This document shows positions 1 through 8,752 of a stretch of DNA of 64,000 nt, in pieces; the stretch's first letter is position 1; each line of letters opens with the position of its first letter. The translations under genes were made by a program, and so were the position numbers. Source of the stretch: Flagellimonas flava (GTDB lineage: Bacteria > Bacteroidota > Bacteroidia > Flavobacteriales > Flavobacteriaceae); assembly GCF_900129665.1 (NCBI RefSeq), contig NZ_FQWL01000002.1, positions 620,001-684,000 of the forward strand, given 5' to 3'. A model generated the notes under the pieces. It was not told where the DNA came from. It ran no database searches and saw nothing but the letters and a program-made list of their open reading frames with translations.

Positions 1-10
1 TACCCTTTCC

Positions 11-808
11 CTAATCTTTTTTAACGCTTAGGACCAAAACTGGAATAGGAACAAAAAATTCCGACTTGGGAACCGTGTTTTTTTCCCATAGCTTTTTAAA
101 GAATCCTCGTTTCTTTCTGAAAACACAAAGCATGTCTGGGTGTTCCTTTTGAAAGTATTCCAAAACACCTAAATAGGTAGTGGCCTGTTCGGTAATCGTA
201 AGTTGGGAGCTCAAATCCAACAGGGCAGTGTTTACCTGAAGATCATCCTCAGAATATCCAGGTCTTTTTACCAGTAGAAGACCGATTTTGGCCCTGAACT
301 TATCTTTGATGGCCACAAGCGGATTGAGCACACGGTTTCTTTTTAAGATTCCCGAACCAAAGGCGGTCATAATACTCTTTATTGGTTTGAACGTAGTTCC
401 CTTTGGAATCAACAGGATAGGAATATTGGTTTGTTTTAATATACGGCCAGAGGTGTTGCCCAAATACAGTTCCTCCTGAATATCATTGCTTCTAGGTGCC
501 ATAATGATCAAGTCAATGCCCAGTTCCTTATTGATACTTTGAAGTCCATCAACAATGTCTCCATTGTAAGTGGCAATCTTAATTTCAACACTTCCTGTAT
601 TTACCGTATCTATTACCTCCTTCAGGCGATCTTTATTGCTCTGGGCCACTTTTTCTTCCACATTGGCCAGACTAGCGGCACCTGAAATTACGGTATAGAC
701 ATCCATCACAAAGACTTGGGCACCAAAATTGGATGCAAAGTCGATGGCATATTGCAAGGTGTCCGATGAATTCGGGGATGTTCCTATGGGTACCAGTATA
801 TTGTTCAT
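11..808 (-). CDS. Universal stress protein, tandem Usp domains
   Basis: A 265-residue cytoplasmic protein with two Usp (Rossmann-like) domains, about residues 1-135 and 140-265. The N-terminus MNNILVPIGTSPNS is the typical first Usp strand plus loop, and the first domain ends with the usual PILLIPKG strand. The ATP-binding GxxG...GS signature is degenerate: the first domain reads APRSND then LGNTSGRIL. Nucleotide binding is therefore uncertain. Two-domain Usp proteins of this length are common in Bacteroidota and are linked to stress or energy limitation. It starts at an ATG and is divergent from the acetyltransferase gene with a 54-bp gap. The assignment is secure at family level; no specific role can be given. 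Confidence 0.9.
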   Translation of the reverse strand: MNNILVPIGTSPNSSDTLQYAIDFASNFGAQVFVMDVYTVISGAASLANVEEKVAQSNKDRLKEVIDTVNTGSVEIKIATYNGDIVDGLQSINKELGIDLIIMAPRSNDIQEELYLGNTSGRILKQTNIPILLIPKGTTFKPIKSIMTAFGSGILKRNRVLNPLVAIKDKFRAKIGLLLVKRPGYSEDDLQVNTALLDLSSQLTITEQATTYLGVLEYFQKEHPDMLCVFRKKRGFFKKLWEKNTVPKSEFFVPIPVLVLSVKKD

Positions 809-862
809 TGTTTGGTGGTTATGATTATAGCTTAAATTTACAATTTAATTGAAAACCAATCC

Positions 863-1363
863 ATGATACGACGTGCAAAGATATCAGATATTGAGCATAT
901 ACTAAACATAACAAAGGCCTGCGCGGCTAAAATGGAGAGTCTTGGCATCCATCAATGGAACGAACACTACCCTTCAAAACAAATTTTCCTGAACGACCTA
1001 GAACGAAATGAACTCTTTGTAAAGGAGGCGAACGGTTCGGTCATCGGAACCGTTGTCATTTCTACCCTTACCGATCCGGAGTACGCCCCGGTTAAATGGC
1101 TCACCCCAAATGGAAACAGCACCTATATTCACCGTCTTTCGGTGTCACCTGATTTACAGGGACAAGGACATGCGCAATCCCTCATGGATTTTGCCGAAGG
1201 GTTTTCAAAAGAAAAGGGATTTGCTTCTGTACGCCTGGACACCTTCTCGCAAAACAGGAGGAACCAACAATTCTATGAACAACGCGGGTATGAAAAACTC
1301 GAGGATATCTTCTATCCCAAACAAAGTGATCATCCCTTTCATTGTTACGAACTAGTGCTGTAA
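863..1363 (+). CDS. GNAT family N-acetyltransferase
   Basis: A 166-residue single-domain GNAT acetyltransferase that would transfer an acetyl group from acetyl-CoA to an amine. The acetyl-CoA binding motif A is visible as IHRLSVSPDLQGQGHAQSLM (about residues 89-108), with the QGQGHA pyrophosphate loop. A C-terminal FYEQRGYEKLE matches the motif B end of the family. The substrate cannot be predicted. The gene is followed 12 nt later by the MATE exporter, so the two are probably co-transcribed. The start is an ATG directly after the divergent promoter region. Confidence 0.9.
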   Translation: MIRRAKISDIEHILNITKACAAKMESLGIHQWNEHYPSKQIFLNDLERNELFVKEANGSVIGTVVISTLTDPEYAPVKWLTPNGNSTYIHRLSVSPDLQGQGHAQSLMDFAEGFSKEKGFASVRLDTFSQNRRNQQFYEQRGYEKLEDIFYPKQSDHPFHCYELVL

Positions 1364-1375
1364 CTTGCACCGATC

Positions 1376-2710
1376 TTGGCGACAAAAATCAACTTTAAGA
1401 CCATAAATCAATTGGCAATTCCCGCTACCATCTCCGGAATTGCAGAGCCCATTCTTTCCATAACCGATACGGCCATTGTTGGGAACATCCCTATAGATGG
1501 ACTGGAATCCTTGGCCGCCGCAGGTATTGTTGGGTCTTTTTTGTCCATGTTGATTTGGGTGTTGGGACAAACCCGAAGTTCCATTTCAGCCATTATCTCA
1601 CAGTATCTGGGCGCGGGAAAACTTGAAGAAGTAAAGAACCTGCCTGCCCAGGCCATCTTTTTCAATATCCTATTGAGCATTGTCGTCTTGGTCTCCACTA
1701 TTTTTATCATTGAGGAAATTTTCAGTCTTTTTGAGGCCAAGGGCAAAATCTTACAGTACTGTATTTCCTACTACTCCATTCGGGTCTGGGGATTTCCGTT
1801 AACACTCTTTACATTCGCTATTTTCGGAATTTTCAGAGGCCTCCAGAATACATTTTATCCCATGGTAATTGCCATACTGGGTGCCGCCCTCAACATTATC
1901 CTGGATTTTGCATTGGTTTACGGTATTGAAGGGGTCATTCCGGCCATGTATTTAGATGGAGCTGCTTGGGCCAGTCTCATTTCCCAGGCAGTAATGGCTA
2001 TTCTTGTTTTTATCCTCCTTCTTAAAAAGACAGATATTAGTTTAAAACTGGTGTTTCCTCTGAACAAGGAACTAAAACGTTTGGTCTTTATGAGTCTCAA
2101 TCTATTTGTTCGCGCATTGGCATTGAATGCAGCCTTGATCTTAGCGGTAAGAGAAGCTACCGCTTTGGGAGATAGGTTCATTGGAGCGCACACCATAGCC
2201 ATAAACCTCTGGCTTTTTGCCGCTTTTTTTATTGATGGATATGGTGCCGCTGGCAATAGCATGGGAGGAAAACTCCTAGGCGCAAAAGATTATACGGGGC
2301 TGTGGAAATTGGCTCAAAAAATCATTGCCTATGGAATGGTGGTCAGTTTTATCCTTATGCTTCTTGGATTTGTGTTCTACAACTCGGTCGGAACCATTTT
2401 TTCTAACGATGCTATAGTTTTAAGTGCCTTTTACAGCATCTTTTTTATCGTTATTCTCGGGCTTCCCATGAATACTTTGGCGTTCGTTTTTGATGGACTT
2501 TTCAAGGGTTTGGGTGAAATGAAATATTTGAGAAACGTTTTGTTGTCCGCTACTTTTTTAGGTTTTATTCCCACCCTATATATAGGCAAGGCCATCGGTT
2601 GGGGTTTTTATGCCATTTGGATCGCCTTCGTGGTCTGGATGTTGATACGTGGGCTTGCATTGGTCTGGAAATTCAGGAGAAAGTTCAAGCCCTTAATCCA
2701 AAAAACTTAA
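1376..2710 (+). CDS. MATE family multidrug/Na+ efflux transporter
   Basis: A 444-residue polytopic membrane protein with about 12 hydrophobic segments arranged as two MatE halves. The N-terminus (INQLAIPATISGIAEPILSITDTAIVG) has the usual MATE first-helix pattern with P and D/T in the cleft. Members export cationic drugs or metabolites in exchange for Na+ or H+. The reading frame opens with TTG at 1376, 12 nt after the GNAT stop. There is no nearby in-frame ATG upstream of the first helix, so TTG is the likely start. It may form an operon with the upstream acetyltransferase and the following enoyl-CoA hydratase (27-nt gap). Substrate unknown. Confidence 0.88.
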   Translation: MATKINFKTINQLAIPATISGIAEPILSITDTAIVGNIPIDGLESLAAAGIVGSFLSMLIWVLGQTRSSISAIISQYLGAGKLEEVKNLPAQAIFFNILLSIVVLVSTIFIIEEIFSLFEAKGKILQYCISYYSIRVWGFPLTLFTFAIFGIFRGLQNTFYPMVIAILGAALNIILDFALVYGIEGVIPAMYLDGAAWASLISQAVMAILVFILLLKKTDISLKLVFPLNKELKRLVFMSLNLFVRALALNAALILAVREATALGDRFIGAHTIAINLWLFAAFFIDGYGAAGNSMGGKLLGAKDYTGLWKLAQKIIAYGMVVSFILMLLGFVFYNSVGTIFSNDAIVLSAFYSIFFIVILGLPMNTLAFVFDGLFKGLGEMKYLRNVLLSATFLGFIPTLYIGKAIGWGFYAIWIAFVVWMLIRGLALVWKFRRKFKPLIQKT

Positions 2711-2737
2711 TTTAGTTCTGATAATTGATAACTGACA

Positions 2738-3505
2738 ATGGGTACCGAAAGAATTAACGGCAGTTTATATACAAAAATTCAAAACGGGATTGCAACCGTC
2801 GAATTTGGTCATCCGGCCAGCAACTCCTTTGTATCAGAATTGCTAGAACGTTTGTCCAAAGAACTAGCTCAGCTCTCATCAAATGAAGAGGTTTCACTAA
2901 TTGTTTTGAAATCGGAAGGAGACCGGGCCTTTTGTGCAGGAGCATCCTTTGATGAGTTGGTGTCCATTTCCAATTTGGAAGAGGGTAAAGCCTTTTTTAG
3001 TGGATTTGCAAATGTCATCAATGCCATGCGAAAATGCACCCAGCCCATAATTGGCCGTGTCCAAGGAAAAGCTGTTGGTGGTGGGGTCGGAATGGCCTCT
3101 GCCTGTGATTATGTGTTCGCCACCGAAGCTGCTTCCATCAAACTTTCAGAGATATCCATTGGGATTGCTCCCTTGGTCATCGCTCCTGCAGTTGAACGAA
3201 AAGTGGGCAAATCCGGGTTAGGAGAGCTGTCCTTGGCCCCGACCGAGTGGAAAAATGCCTACTGGGCCAAGGAAAAAGGATTGTATGCCAAAGTATTTGA
3301 ATCTATTTCAGAAATGGATAAGGAATTGGATTTTTATACCCTAAATCTGGCGTCTTATAATCGGGAAGCCCTAGCGCAAATGAAAAGCGTACTCTGGGAA
3401 GGCACCGAACACTGGGACACACTCTTGTCTGAAAGAGCTGAAGCTTCAGGTCAATTGTCCTTGTCTCCCAGCACTAAACAGGCTTTGGAAAAATTTAAAA
3501 AATGA
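2738..3505 (+). CDS. Enoyl-CoA hydratase/isomerase family protein
   Basis: A 255-residue crotonase-fold enzyme. Both oxyanion-hole segments are visible: FCAGASFDEL (about residues 67-76) and GKAVGGGVGMASACDY (about residues 110-125). The acid residue region reads KLSEISIGIAP, resembling methylglutaconyl-CoA hydratase (SEVRIGFIP in that family) more than classical FadB. A role in branched-chain amino acid (leucine) or acyl-CoA breakdown is therefore plausible but not proven. It is followed 4 nt later by a tiny membrane-protein gene. The start is the ATG after an AT-rich leader. Confidence 0.88.
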   Translation: MGTERINGSLYTKIQNGIATVEFGHPASNSFVSELLERLSKELAQLSSNEEVSLIVLKSEGDRAFCAGASFDELVSISNLEEGKAFFSGFANVINAMRKCTQPIIGRVQGKAVGGGVGMASACDYVFATEAASIKLSEISIGIAPLVIAPAVERKVGKSGLGELSLAPTEWKNAYWAKEKGLYAKVFESISEMDKELDFYTLNLASYNREALAQMKSVLWEGTEHWDTLLSERAEASGQLSLSPSTKQALEKFKK

Positions 3506-3509
3506 TGCT

Positions 3510-3623
3510 ATGGATATCCTAAATTTCTTGAACAGCGATATCGTACTCCCGTTTTTGGCATTCTTGGTCATTGTGGTGTACATTGTGACCCGGCTACGAA
3601 ACCGAAGAAAATTTAAACGCTAG
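3510..3623 (+). CDS. Small single-pass membrane protein (37 aa)
   Basis: A 37-codon frame read directly from the sequence. It starts with MDILNFLNSDIV, has one hydrophobic helix of about 19 residues (IVLPFLAFLVIVVYIVTRL), and ends in a strongly basic tail (RNRRKFKR). This is the classic N-out, C-in single-pass layout by the positive-inside rule. It sits 4 nt after the hydratase stop and 5 nt before the next gene, in tight operon spacing, which supports it being real. No homologue is recognised; it may be a small membrane-protein modulator. Function unknown. Confidence 0.6.
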   Translation: MDILNFLNSDIVLPFLAFLVIVVYIVTRLRNRRKFKR

Positions 3624-3628
3624 CCAAG

Positions 3629-4057
3629 ATGGCCGTTAAAAGGTATACCATGTGGATGTTACTGTACGGTTCATTTTTGTTCTTAGGTCTTGTTTTGGCC
3701 TACATCGCATTTCAGCACTACCAAAAAACGCAAAAATTGCTTTTGGATGGTGTCCGGGCCACTGCTACGGTCTCCCAACTCTTGACCAATCAGGATAGTG
3801 ATGGTAATACCTACACCCCTGTTTTCGAATTCAAGGATCGCACAAATACCCTACAAACCTATAGAAGTCCTATCAGCTCAAGTCCTCCTGCATATAAGGT
3901 GGGTGATAAGGTTAAAATTGTTTATGATAGAAAAGATTCCGGCAATGTAAAGACGGTAAGTTTCTGGGGGCTTTATAGAGTCAGTGTAATCCTTATGATG
4001 GTTGCTTCTCCGCTACTGGTTATAGGAGCTAGTTATCTCCTCTATATGTCCAGATAA
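3629..4057 (+). CDS. DUF3592-like membrane protein
   Basis: A 142-residue protein with an N-terminal transmembrane helix (about residues 10-29), a middle beta-rich segment and a C-terminal helix (about 117-139). The middle contains ATVSQL, YTPVFEFKD and YKVGDKVKIVYD. That pattern (ATV..., Y.P.VEF, ..G..V.V.YDP) is characteristic of DUF3592, a family of unknown function with an extracytoplasmic or cytoplasmic beta domain between two helices. It follows the 37-residue membrane protein by 5 nt, which suggests that the two are translated from the same mRNA. Confidence 0.8.
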   Translation: MAVKRYTMWMLLYGSFLFLGLVLAYIAFQHYQKTQKLLLDGVRATATVSQLLTNQDSDGNTYTPVFEFKDRTNTLQTYRSPISSSPPAYKVGDKVKIVYDRKDSGNVKTVSFWGLYRVSVILMMVASPLLVIGASYLLYMSR

Positions 4058-4084
4058 AACTCCTTTGTTCCTTTAATTGTTGGC

Positions 4085-4092
4085 TATCTTTG
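4085..4092 (+). promoter_or_regulatory. Bacteroidota-type -7 box for queD-like gene
   Basis: TATCTTTG fits the TAnnTTTG -7 consensus of the Bacteroidota primary sigma factor. A TTG at 4065-4067 lies 17 bp upstream as a possible -33 element. The start point would fall just before the ATG at 4110, which supports that start codon over the upstream TTG at 4077. Confidence 0.45.
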
Positions 4093-4109
4093 TCCTTTAC
4101 AAAAAGATT

Positions 4110-4559
4110 ATGGGCAAAATTAGAATTACCAAACAATTTGCTTTTGAAACCGGACATGCCCTTTACGGTTATGACGGTAAGTGTCGCAATGTACATGGGC
4201 ACAGCTATAAGCTTTCGGTTACGGTAATTGGAACTCCAATAACCGATGCAAACCATGTAAAATTGGGGATGGTCATAGATTTTGGGGACCTCAAAAAGAT
4301 TGTCAACCAAGAAATTGTGGACAAATTTGACCATGCCACTGTTTTCAATAAAAACACTCCTCATAAAGAACTCGCAAAAGAGCTTTCAGAACGTGGACAT
4401 CAAATAATTTTGGCCGATTACCAACCCACAAGCGAGAATATGGTTTTGGACTTTGCAGAAAAAATTAAGACCAGATTGCCCAAAGGTATTGAACTGTATG
4501 CTCTAAAATTGCAGGAAACCGAAACTTCCTATGCCGAGTGGTTCGCTGGGGATAACTAA
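4110..4559 (+). CDS. queD: 6-pyruvoyl/6-carboxy-tetrahydropterin synthase family (QueD-like)
   Basis: A 149-residue T-fold enzyme. Zinc ligands are visible as H in FETGHALYG and the HGH pair in KCRNVHGHSYKL, where the preceding Cys is the expected catalytic residue. The C-terminal LQETETSYAEW corresponds to the family's substrate-binding ET.TS.AE(Y/W) motif. In bacteria this family mostly makes 6-carboxy-tetrahydropterin for queuosine (QueD) rather than biopterin, but the two cannot be separated by eye. I chose the ATG at 4110 because the conserved N-terminus (IRITKQFAFETGHAL) begins there and a -7 box lies just upstream; a TTG at 4077 would add 11 residues. Confidence 0.88.
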   Translation: MGKIRITKQFAFETGHALYGYDGKCRNVHGHSYKLSVTVIGTPITDANHVKLGMVIDFGDLKKIVNQEIVDKFDHATVFNKNTPHKELAKELSERGHQIILADYQPTSENMVLDFAEKIKTRLPKGIELYALKLQETETSYAEWFAGDN

Positions 4560-4592
4560 GTTCAACCAAGCTTATTCTTATATTTACAGCTC

Positions 4593-5360
4593 ATGAAGAC
4601 CATAAGCGTTCCAACAGGCAAAAAAGTATTCTTTGCAAGCGACAACCACCTGGGGGCACCAACCAACAGGGATAGTTTGCCTAGGGAGAAGAAGTTCGTC
4701 GCTTGGCTGGATTCCATAAAGGAGGAGGCCGCTGCTATTTTTTTGATGGGTGACCTTTTCGATTTTTGGTTTGAGTACAAAACCGTTGTCCCAAAAGGAT
4801 TCACAAGAACGCTGGGTAAACTTGCAGAGCTTTCCGATATGGGCATCCAAATCAGCTATTTTGTGGGCAACCATGATCTTTGGATGAATGGTTATTTTGA
4901 GGAAGAACTGAATATTCCAGTTTTCCATAAACCTCAGCAATATCAAATCAACAATACCACTTTTTTTATTGGTCATGGCGATGGATTGGGACCGTATGAC
5001 AAAGGCTTTAAACGAATGAAAAAGGTCTTTACCAATCCTGTGGCCAAATGGTTCTTTAAATGGCTACATCCCGATCTGGGCGTTCGGCTGGGGCAACACC
5101 TTTCCGTGAACAATAAAATCATTTCCGGAGATGCAGATGCCAAATTTTTGGGTGAGGATAGGGAATGGTTGGTGCTTTACGCCAAACGTAAATTGGAGTC
5201 CCAACACTTTGACCATTTTATTTTTGGGCATCGCCATTTGCCCATGGAAATCAAGTTGAATGAAAAATCCACCTATACCAACCTAGGAGACTGGATTTCC
5301 TACTTCACCTATGCTGTTTTTGATGGTGAGCAATTGACTTTGGAAAAATATGAGGTATGA
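4593..5360 (+). CDS. lpxH: UDP-2,3-diacylglucosamine diphosphatase (LpxH-like metallophosphatase)
   Basis: A 255-residue calcineurin-like phosphoesterase. The metal-binding blocks appear in order: ASDNHLG (about residues 12-18), GDLFDFWFEY (52-61), GNHDLW (92-97), GHGDGLGP (128-135) and FGHRHLP (208-214). The GDLFDFWFEY signature and the cap region are typical of LpxH, which cleaves UDP-2,3-diacylglucosamine to lipid X in lipid A synthesis at the inner membrane face. The first block is DNH where many relatives have DxH. It overlaps the cupin gene by 4 nt (ATGA), so the two are probably translationally coupled. Confidence 0.88.
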   Translation: MKTISVPTGKKVFFASDNHLGAPTNRDSLPREKKFVAWLDSIKEEAAAIFLMGDLFDFWFEYKTVVPKGFTRTLGKLAELSDMGIQISYFVGNHDLWMNGYFEEELNIPVFHKPQQYQINNTTFFIGHGDGLGPYDKGFKRMKKVFTNPVAKWFFKWLHPDLGVRLGQHLSVNNKIISGDADAKFLGEDREWLVLYAKRKLESQHFDHFIFGHRHLPMEIKLNEKSTYTNLGDWISYFTYAVFDGEQLTLEKYEV

Positions 5361-5704
5361 TACGGTCCAAGGAAAACAGCGAACACTATCACTGGGGGCA
5401 ACAATGCAGTGGATGGCACTTGGTAAAGTCAGAACAGCTAAGTGTTATTGAGGAATTGATGCCGCCGAATACGTCTGAAAAAAAGCACTTCCATGAACAT
5501 GCACAGCAGTTTTTCAGAATCTTAAAAGGCATTGCCACCTTTGCGCTTGAACATGAAACGGTGCAAGTCCCAGCAGGTCAAGGAATCCATATTCCGCCCA
5601 AAACAAAGCACCAAATCCGAAATGATCAACAAGAGAATTTAGAGTTTCTGGTCATTTCACAACCTACTACCAACGGAGACCGAATTGAGATTGAATCCAA
5701 ATAA
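5357..5704 (+). CDS. Cupin domain protein
   Basis: A 115-residue single-domain cupin. Metal-binding motif 1 is HFHEHAQQFFRILKG (about residues 43-57) and motif 2 is GIHIPPKTKHQIRN (about 75-88). The barrel would bind one metal ion or a small ligand; cupins of this size include isomerases and sugar- or hormone-like binding proteins, so no substrate can be given. The ATG overlaps the lpxH stop by 4 nt. It converges with the MFS gene with a 15-bp gap and no clear terminator between. Confidence 0.82.
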   Translation: MIRSKENSEHYHWGQQCSGWHLVKSEQLSVIEELMPPNTSEKKHFHEHAQQFFRILKGIATFALEHETVQVPAGQGIHIPPKTKHQIRNDQQENLEFLVISQPTTNGDRIEIESK

Positions 5705-5719
5705 ATTGAGATAAATAAC

Positions 5720-6976
5720 TTAGTCTTTTCCGTGCTCTTCCACCTCTTTGGATAAATCCAATCGTCTAAAACTTGGAGAGATAATCGCGGTTGCTCCAAC
5801 GGTTAACAAGGTCATACAGCCTCCAAAGACCACGGCGGTTACCGTTCCCAACAATTTGGCGGCCACCCCGCTTTCAAATGCTCCCAGCTCGTTGGAAGAC
5901 CCAACGAAAATGGAATTCACCGATGCCACACGCCCGCGCATGTTGTCTGGGGTTTTCAATTGCAAAATGGTCTGGCGAATAATCATGGAAACCCCATCCA
6001 CAGCTCCACTTATAAAGAGGGCAATAACGGAAAGCCAGAACAATTTGGAGATACCAAAAACAATAATACAAACCCCGAAGGCAAAGACGGCCCACAGTAA
6101 CTTTTTACCCGCATTTTTATGAAGTGGAAAGCGGGTAGAGCCCAACATGGTAATGGAAGCTCCAACGGCAGGTGCCGCCCTCAAAATCCCAAAACCTTCC
6201 GCACCCACATGCAAAATATCCTGGGCATAAATGGGCAATAGCGCAACAGCTCCCCCAAAAAGTACAGCGATCATATCCAAGGTCAAGGCACCAAAAATAG
6301 CCTGACTATTGAACACAAATTTTAGTCCGTCCTTCAAGCTTTGCAGTACCGGTTCCCCAATCTTAGGATTAAGAATGGGTTTTCTTGAAATCTGCAGCAA
6401 GAAAATCAACGCTAGCAGAGAAAAGCCAAAGATGCTGCACATGGACCAATGCACCCCAATCCAACTGATACTGAATCCGGCCAAGGCGGGACCTAAAACA
6501 GAAGCCACCTGCCAAGTGGAACTGCTCCAGGTAGCAGCGTTGGGATAAATCTTTTTCGGAACAATAAGCGCAATTAACGAAAAGACCGTAGGACCAATAA
6601 ACGCCCTCACCAGTCCACCCAAAAACACCAAAAAGTAAATGGAATATAAAATGGTCTGCTGACTCACTTTTGCGATTAGGTCCGGGTCGCTTATAAAAAA
6701 CAGCCCCAGACTGATTACGGAAAATCCCAAAATGCATTTAATCAGCAAATTGCGCTTTTCAGTTTGGTCCACAATATGCCCTGCAAAAAGTGCAATCAGT
6801 ACCGCTGGAACGATTTCCATGAGGCCGATCAGGGCCAAATTCCAAGGATCCTTGGTCATGGAATATACCTGCCATTCAATAACAATGAATTGCATGGACC
6901 AGGCAAAGACCATGGCAAAGCGGACCACTAAAAAAATATTGAATTCTTTGAAACGTAAGGCTGCGTAGGGATCCAT
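5720..6976 (-). CDS. MFS transporter
   Basis: A 418-residue major facilitator with about 12 hydrophobic helices, of the MFS_3/enterobactin-exporter-like (EntS) type. The loop 2-3 signature is visible as FAGHIVDQTEKRNLLI (about residues 64-79), matching GxxxDRxxRR in degenerate form, and NMRGRVASVNSIFVGSSNELGAFESG near residues 343-368 is typical of this group. It probably exports a small molecule or drug. It lies 6 nt downstream of recJ on the same strand and is likely co-transcribed with it. Confidence 0.87.
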   Translation of the reverse strand: MDPYAALRFKEFNIFLVVRFAMVFAWSMQFIVIEWQVYSMTKDPWNLALIGLMEIVPAVLIALFAGHIVDQTEKRNLLIKCILGFSVISLGLFFISDPDLIAKVSQQTILYSIYFLVFLGGLVRAFIGPTVFSLIALIVPKKIYPNAATWSSSTWQVASVLGPALAGFSISWIGVHWSMCSIFGFSLLALIFLLQISRKPILNPKIGEPVLQSLKDGLKFVFNSQAIFGALTLDMIAVLFGGAVALLPIYAQDILHVGAEGFGILRAAPAVGASITMLGSTRFPLHKNAGKKLLWAVFAFGVCIIVFGISKLFWLSVIALFISGAVDGVSMIIRQTILQLKTPDNMRGRVASVNSIFVGSSNELGAFESGVAAKLLGTVTAVVFGGCMTLLTVGATAIISPSFRRLDLSKEVEEHGKD

Positions 6977-6982
6977 AAATGT

Positions 6983-8671
6983 CTAGCGAATGTCCCGTAA
7001 CCGCAACTGAAGGTTGACCGTTCCGTTCCATTCATTTTCATCCAACGAAAATACGGCATCGAAACTATTTTTGTTTTTGATGAGGCCTATTTTATCGCCC
7101 AAATTAAACCCAATGGCACCAATGGGTCCAATCCCTTTCTGCACTGCCGATAGTTTTAGGTGCTTTTCCCCCTCTCCAACGCCCTTTCCATATCCGGTGT
7201 CCTGAAGTTTTTCGGCCATAAAAATAGGTGTCATATTACCGGGGCCAAAAGGTGCAAACTGTTTCAGGATGCGCATTAATTTTTGGTTGATTTGGTCCAA
7301 CCCGATTTGGGCATCTATGTTCACCTCCGGGGTTAACAATTTTGTGTCGATACTAGCCCCAACCACCGCTTCAAATTTCTTTTTGAAGTCTGAATATTGT
7401 GTTTCGAGCAAGGTCAGGCCCGCTGCATATTTATGCCCCCCAAACTGCTCAATATGTTCCGAACAGCGTTCCAAAGCATCATAAATATCAAACCCCTTAA
7501 CAGATCGGGCAGAAGCCGCCAACTTCTCTCCACTTTTGGTAAACACCAAGGTGGGGCGATAGTAGGTTTCAGTGAGTCGGGATGCCACAATACCTATGAC
7601 CCCTTTATGCCAATTTTCATTGTACACTACCGAGGTAAAACCTTCTTCCTCCTTGTTGTTTTTGATTTGCTCCAAGGCCTCTTCCGTGATTTCTTGATCT
7701 AAACTCCTTCTATCTGTGTTGTAGACCTCTATTTCCGAAGCAAAGGTTTGGGCGGTATCCAAATCACCTTCCATCAACAAATTAACCGCATGTTGTCCGT
7801 GCTTTATTCGACCAGCGGCATTAATTCGTGGCGCGATGATAAAAACCACATCGGTGATGGTGAGGGTTTTCTTTTTGATCTGGTCGATGATGGCCTTAAA
7901 GCCAATCCTCGGATTTGAGTTGATCACTTGCAATCCATAATAGGCCAAGACCCTGTTTTCTCCATTAATCGGAACAATGTCGGCACCAATGGCGGTGGCC
8001 ACCAAATCCAAATAGGGAACCAGTTCCTCCACCTCTACTCCTTTTTTGGAGGCCAAGGCTTGGACCAGTTTGAAGCCCACTCCACAACCGCACAATTCTT
8101 TATAGGGATAGGAACAATCATCACGTTTTGGGTCCAGCACTGCAATTGCATTCGGTAATTGGGTGCCCGGCCTATGGTGGTCGCAAACAATAAAATCGAT
8201 TCCTTTTTCTTTGGCGTATTGGATTTGATCCAGCGCTTTCACCCCACAATCCAAAGCAATAATCAAGCTGATATCGTTGTCCTCAGCATAATCGATTCCT
8301 TTTAGGGAAACCCCATATCCTTCAGTGTAGCGGTCCGGGATATAAGTAGCAACATTAGGGTAGGTTTCCAAGAGATATGAAGCCATCAAGGCCACCGAAG
8401 TAGTCCCATCCACATCGTAATCCCCATACACCAAAATGTTTTCCTTGTTGTGTATCGCCAACTCAATTCGTTCCACCGCCTTATCCATATCCTTCATTAG
8501 AAAGGGGTCGTACAGATGGGATAATTCTGGGCGGAAAAACTTTTTGGCCTCGTCATAGGTGGTAATACCTCTTTGCACCAAAAGCTGGGCAATCAAAGGT
8601 TCCACCTTCAGCTCGTTTACAAGGTGTCGTATGTCTTCAGAGGCAGGTGTAGGTTTTAAGGTCCAGCGCAT
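6983..8671 (-). CDS. recJ: Single-stranded-DNA-specific exonuclease RecJ
   Basis: A 562-residue 5'-3' ssDNA exonuclease of recombination and mismatch repair. The DHH phosphoesterase motifs are present: VYGDYDVDGTTSVALM (about residues 80-95), ALDCGV, CDHHRPG (about 160-166) and the DHHA1 motif GGHKYAAGLTL (about 400-410). A C-terminal OB-like domain ends with the sequence NLQLRLRDIR. Length and order match bacterial RecJ. It starts at an ATG and is the first gene of a two-gene run with the MFS transporter. Confidence 0.95.
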   Translation of the reverse strand: MRWTLKPTPASEDIRHLVNELKVEPLIAQLLVQRGITTYDEAKKFFRPELSHLYDPFLMKDMDKAVERIELAIHNKENILVYGDYDVDGTTSVALMASYLLETYPNVATYIPDRYTEGYGVSLKGIDYAEDNDISLIIALDCGVKALDQIQYAKEKGIDFIVCDHHRPGTQLPNAIAVLDPKRDDCSYPYKELCGCGVGFKLVQALASKKGVEVEELVPYLDLVATAIGADIVPINGENRVLAYYGLQVINSNPRIGFKAIIDQIKKKTLTITDVVFIIAPRINAAGRIKHGQHAVNLLMEGDLDTAQTFASEIEVYNTDRRSLDQEITEEALEQIKNNKEEEGFTSVVYNENWHKGVIGIVASRLTETYYRPTLVFTKSGEKLAASARSVKGFDIYDALERCSEHIEQFGGHKYAAGLTLLETQYSDFKKKFEAVVGASIDTKLLTPEVNIDAQIGLDQINQKLMRILKQFAPFGPGNMTPIFMAEKLQDTGYGKGVGEGEKHLKLSAVQKGIGPIGAIGFNLGDKIGLIKNKNSFDAVFSLDENEWNGTVNLQLRLRDIR

Positions 8672-8688
8672 ACTAAAATTGTATTGGT

Positions 8689-8752
8689 GTCAGTTCGAGT
8701 TTTTCGAGCTGGGCTGAGGAAGAAGGCCAGATTGAAAAGTATCGAGAACAAG
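8689..8752 (+). repeat. Palindromic repeat copy A (type 2, forward)
   Basis: It begins GTCAGTTCGAG and ends GTATCGAGAACAAG. The last base abuts the stop codon of the GIY-YIG gene. Together with copy B it brackets that gene in inverted orientation. It is one of seven related copies between 8.7 and 17.2 kb. Confidence 0.6.
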
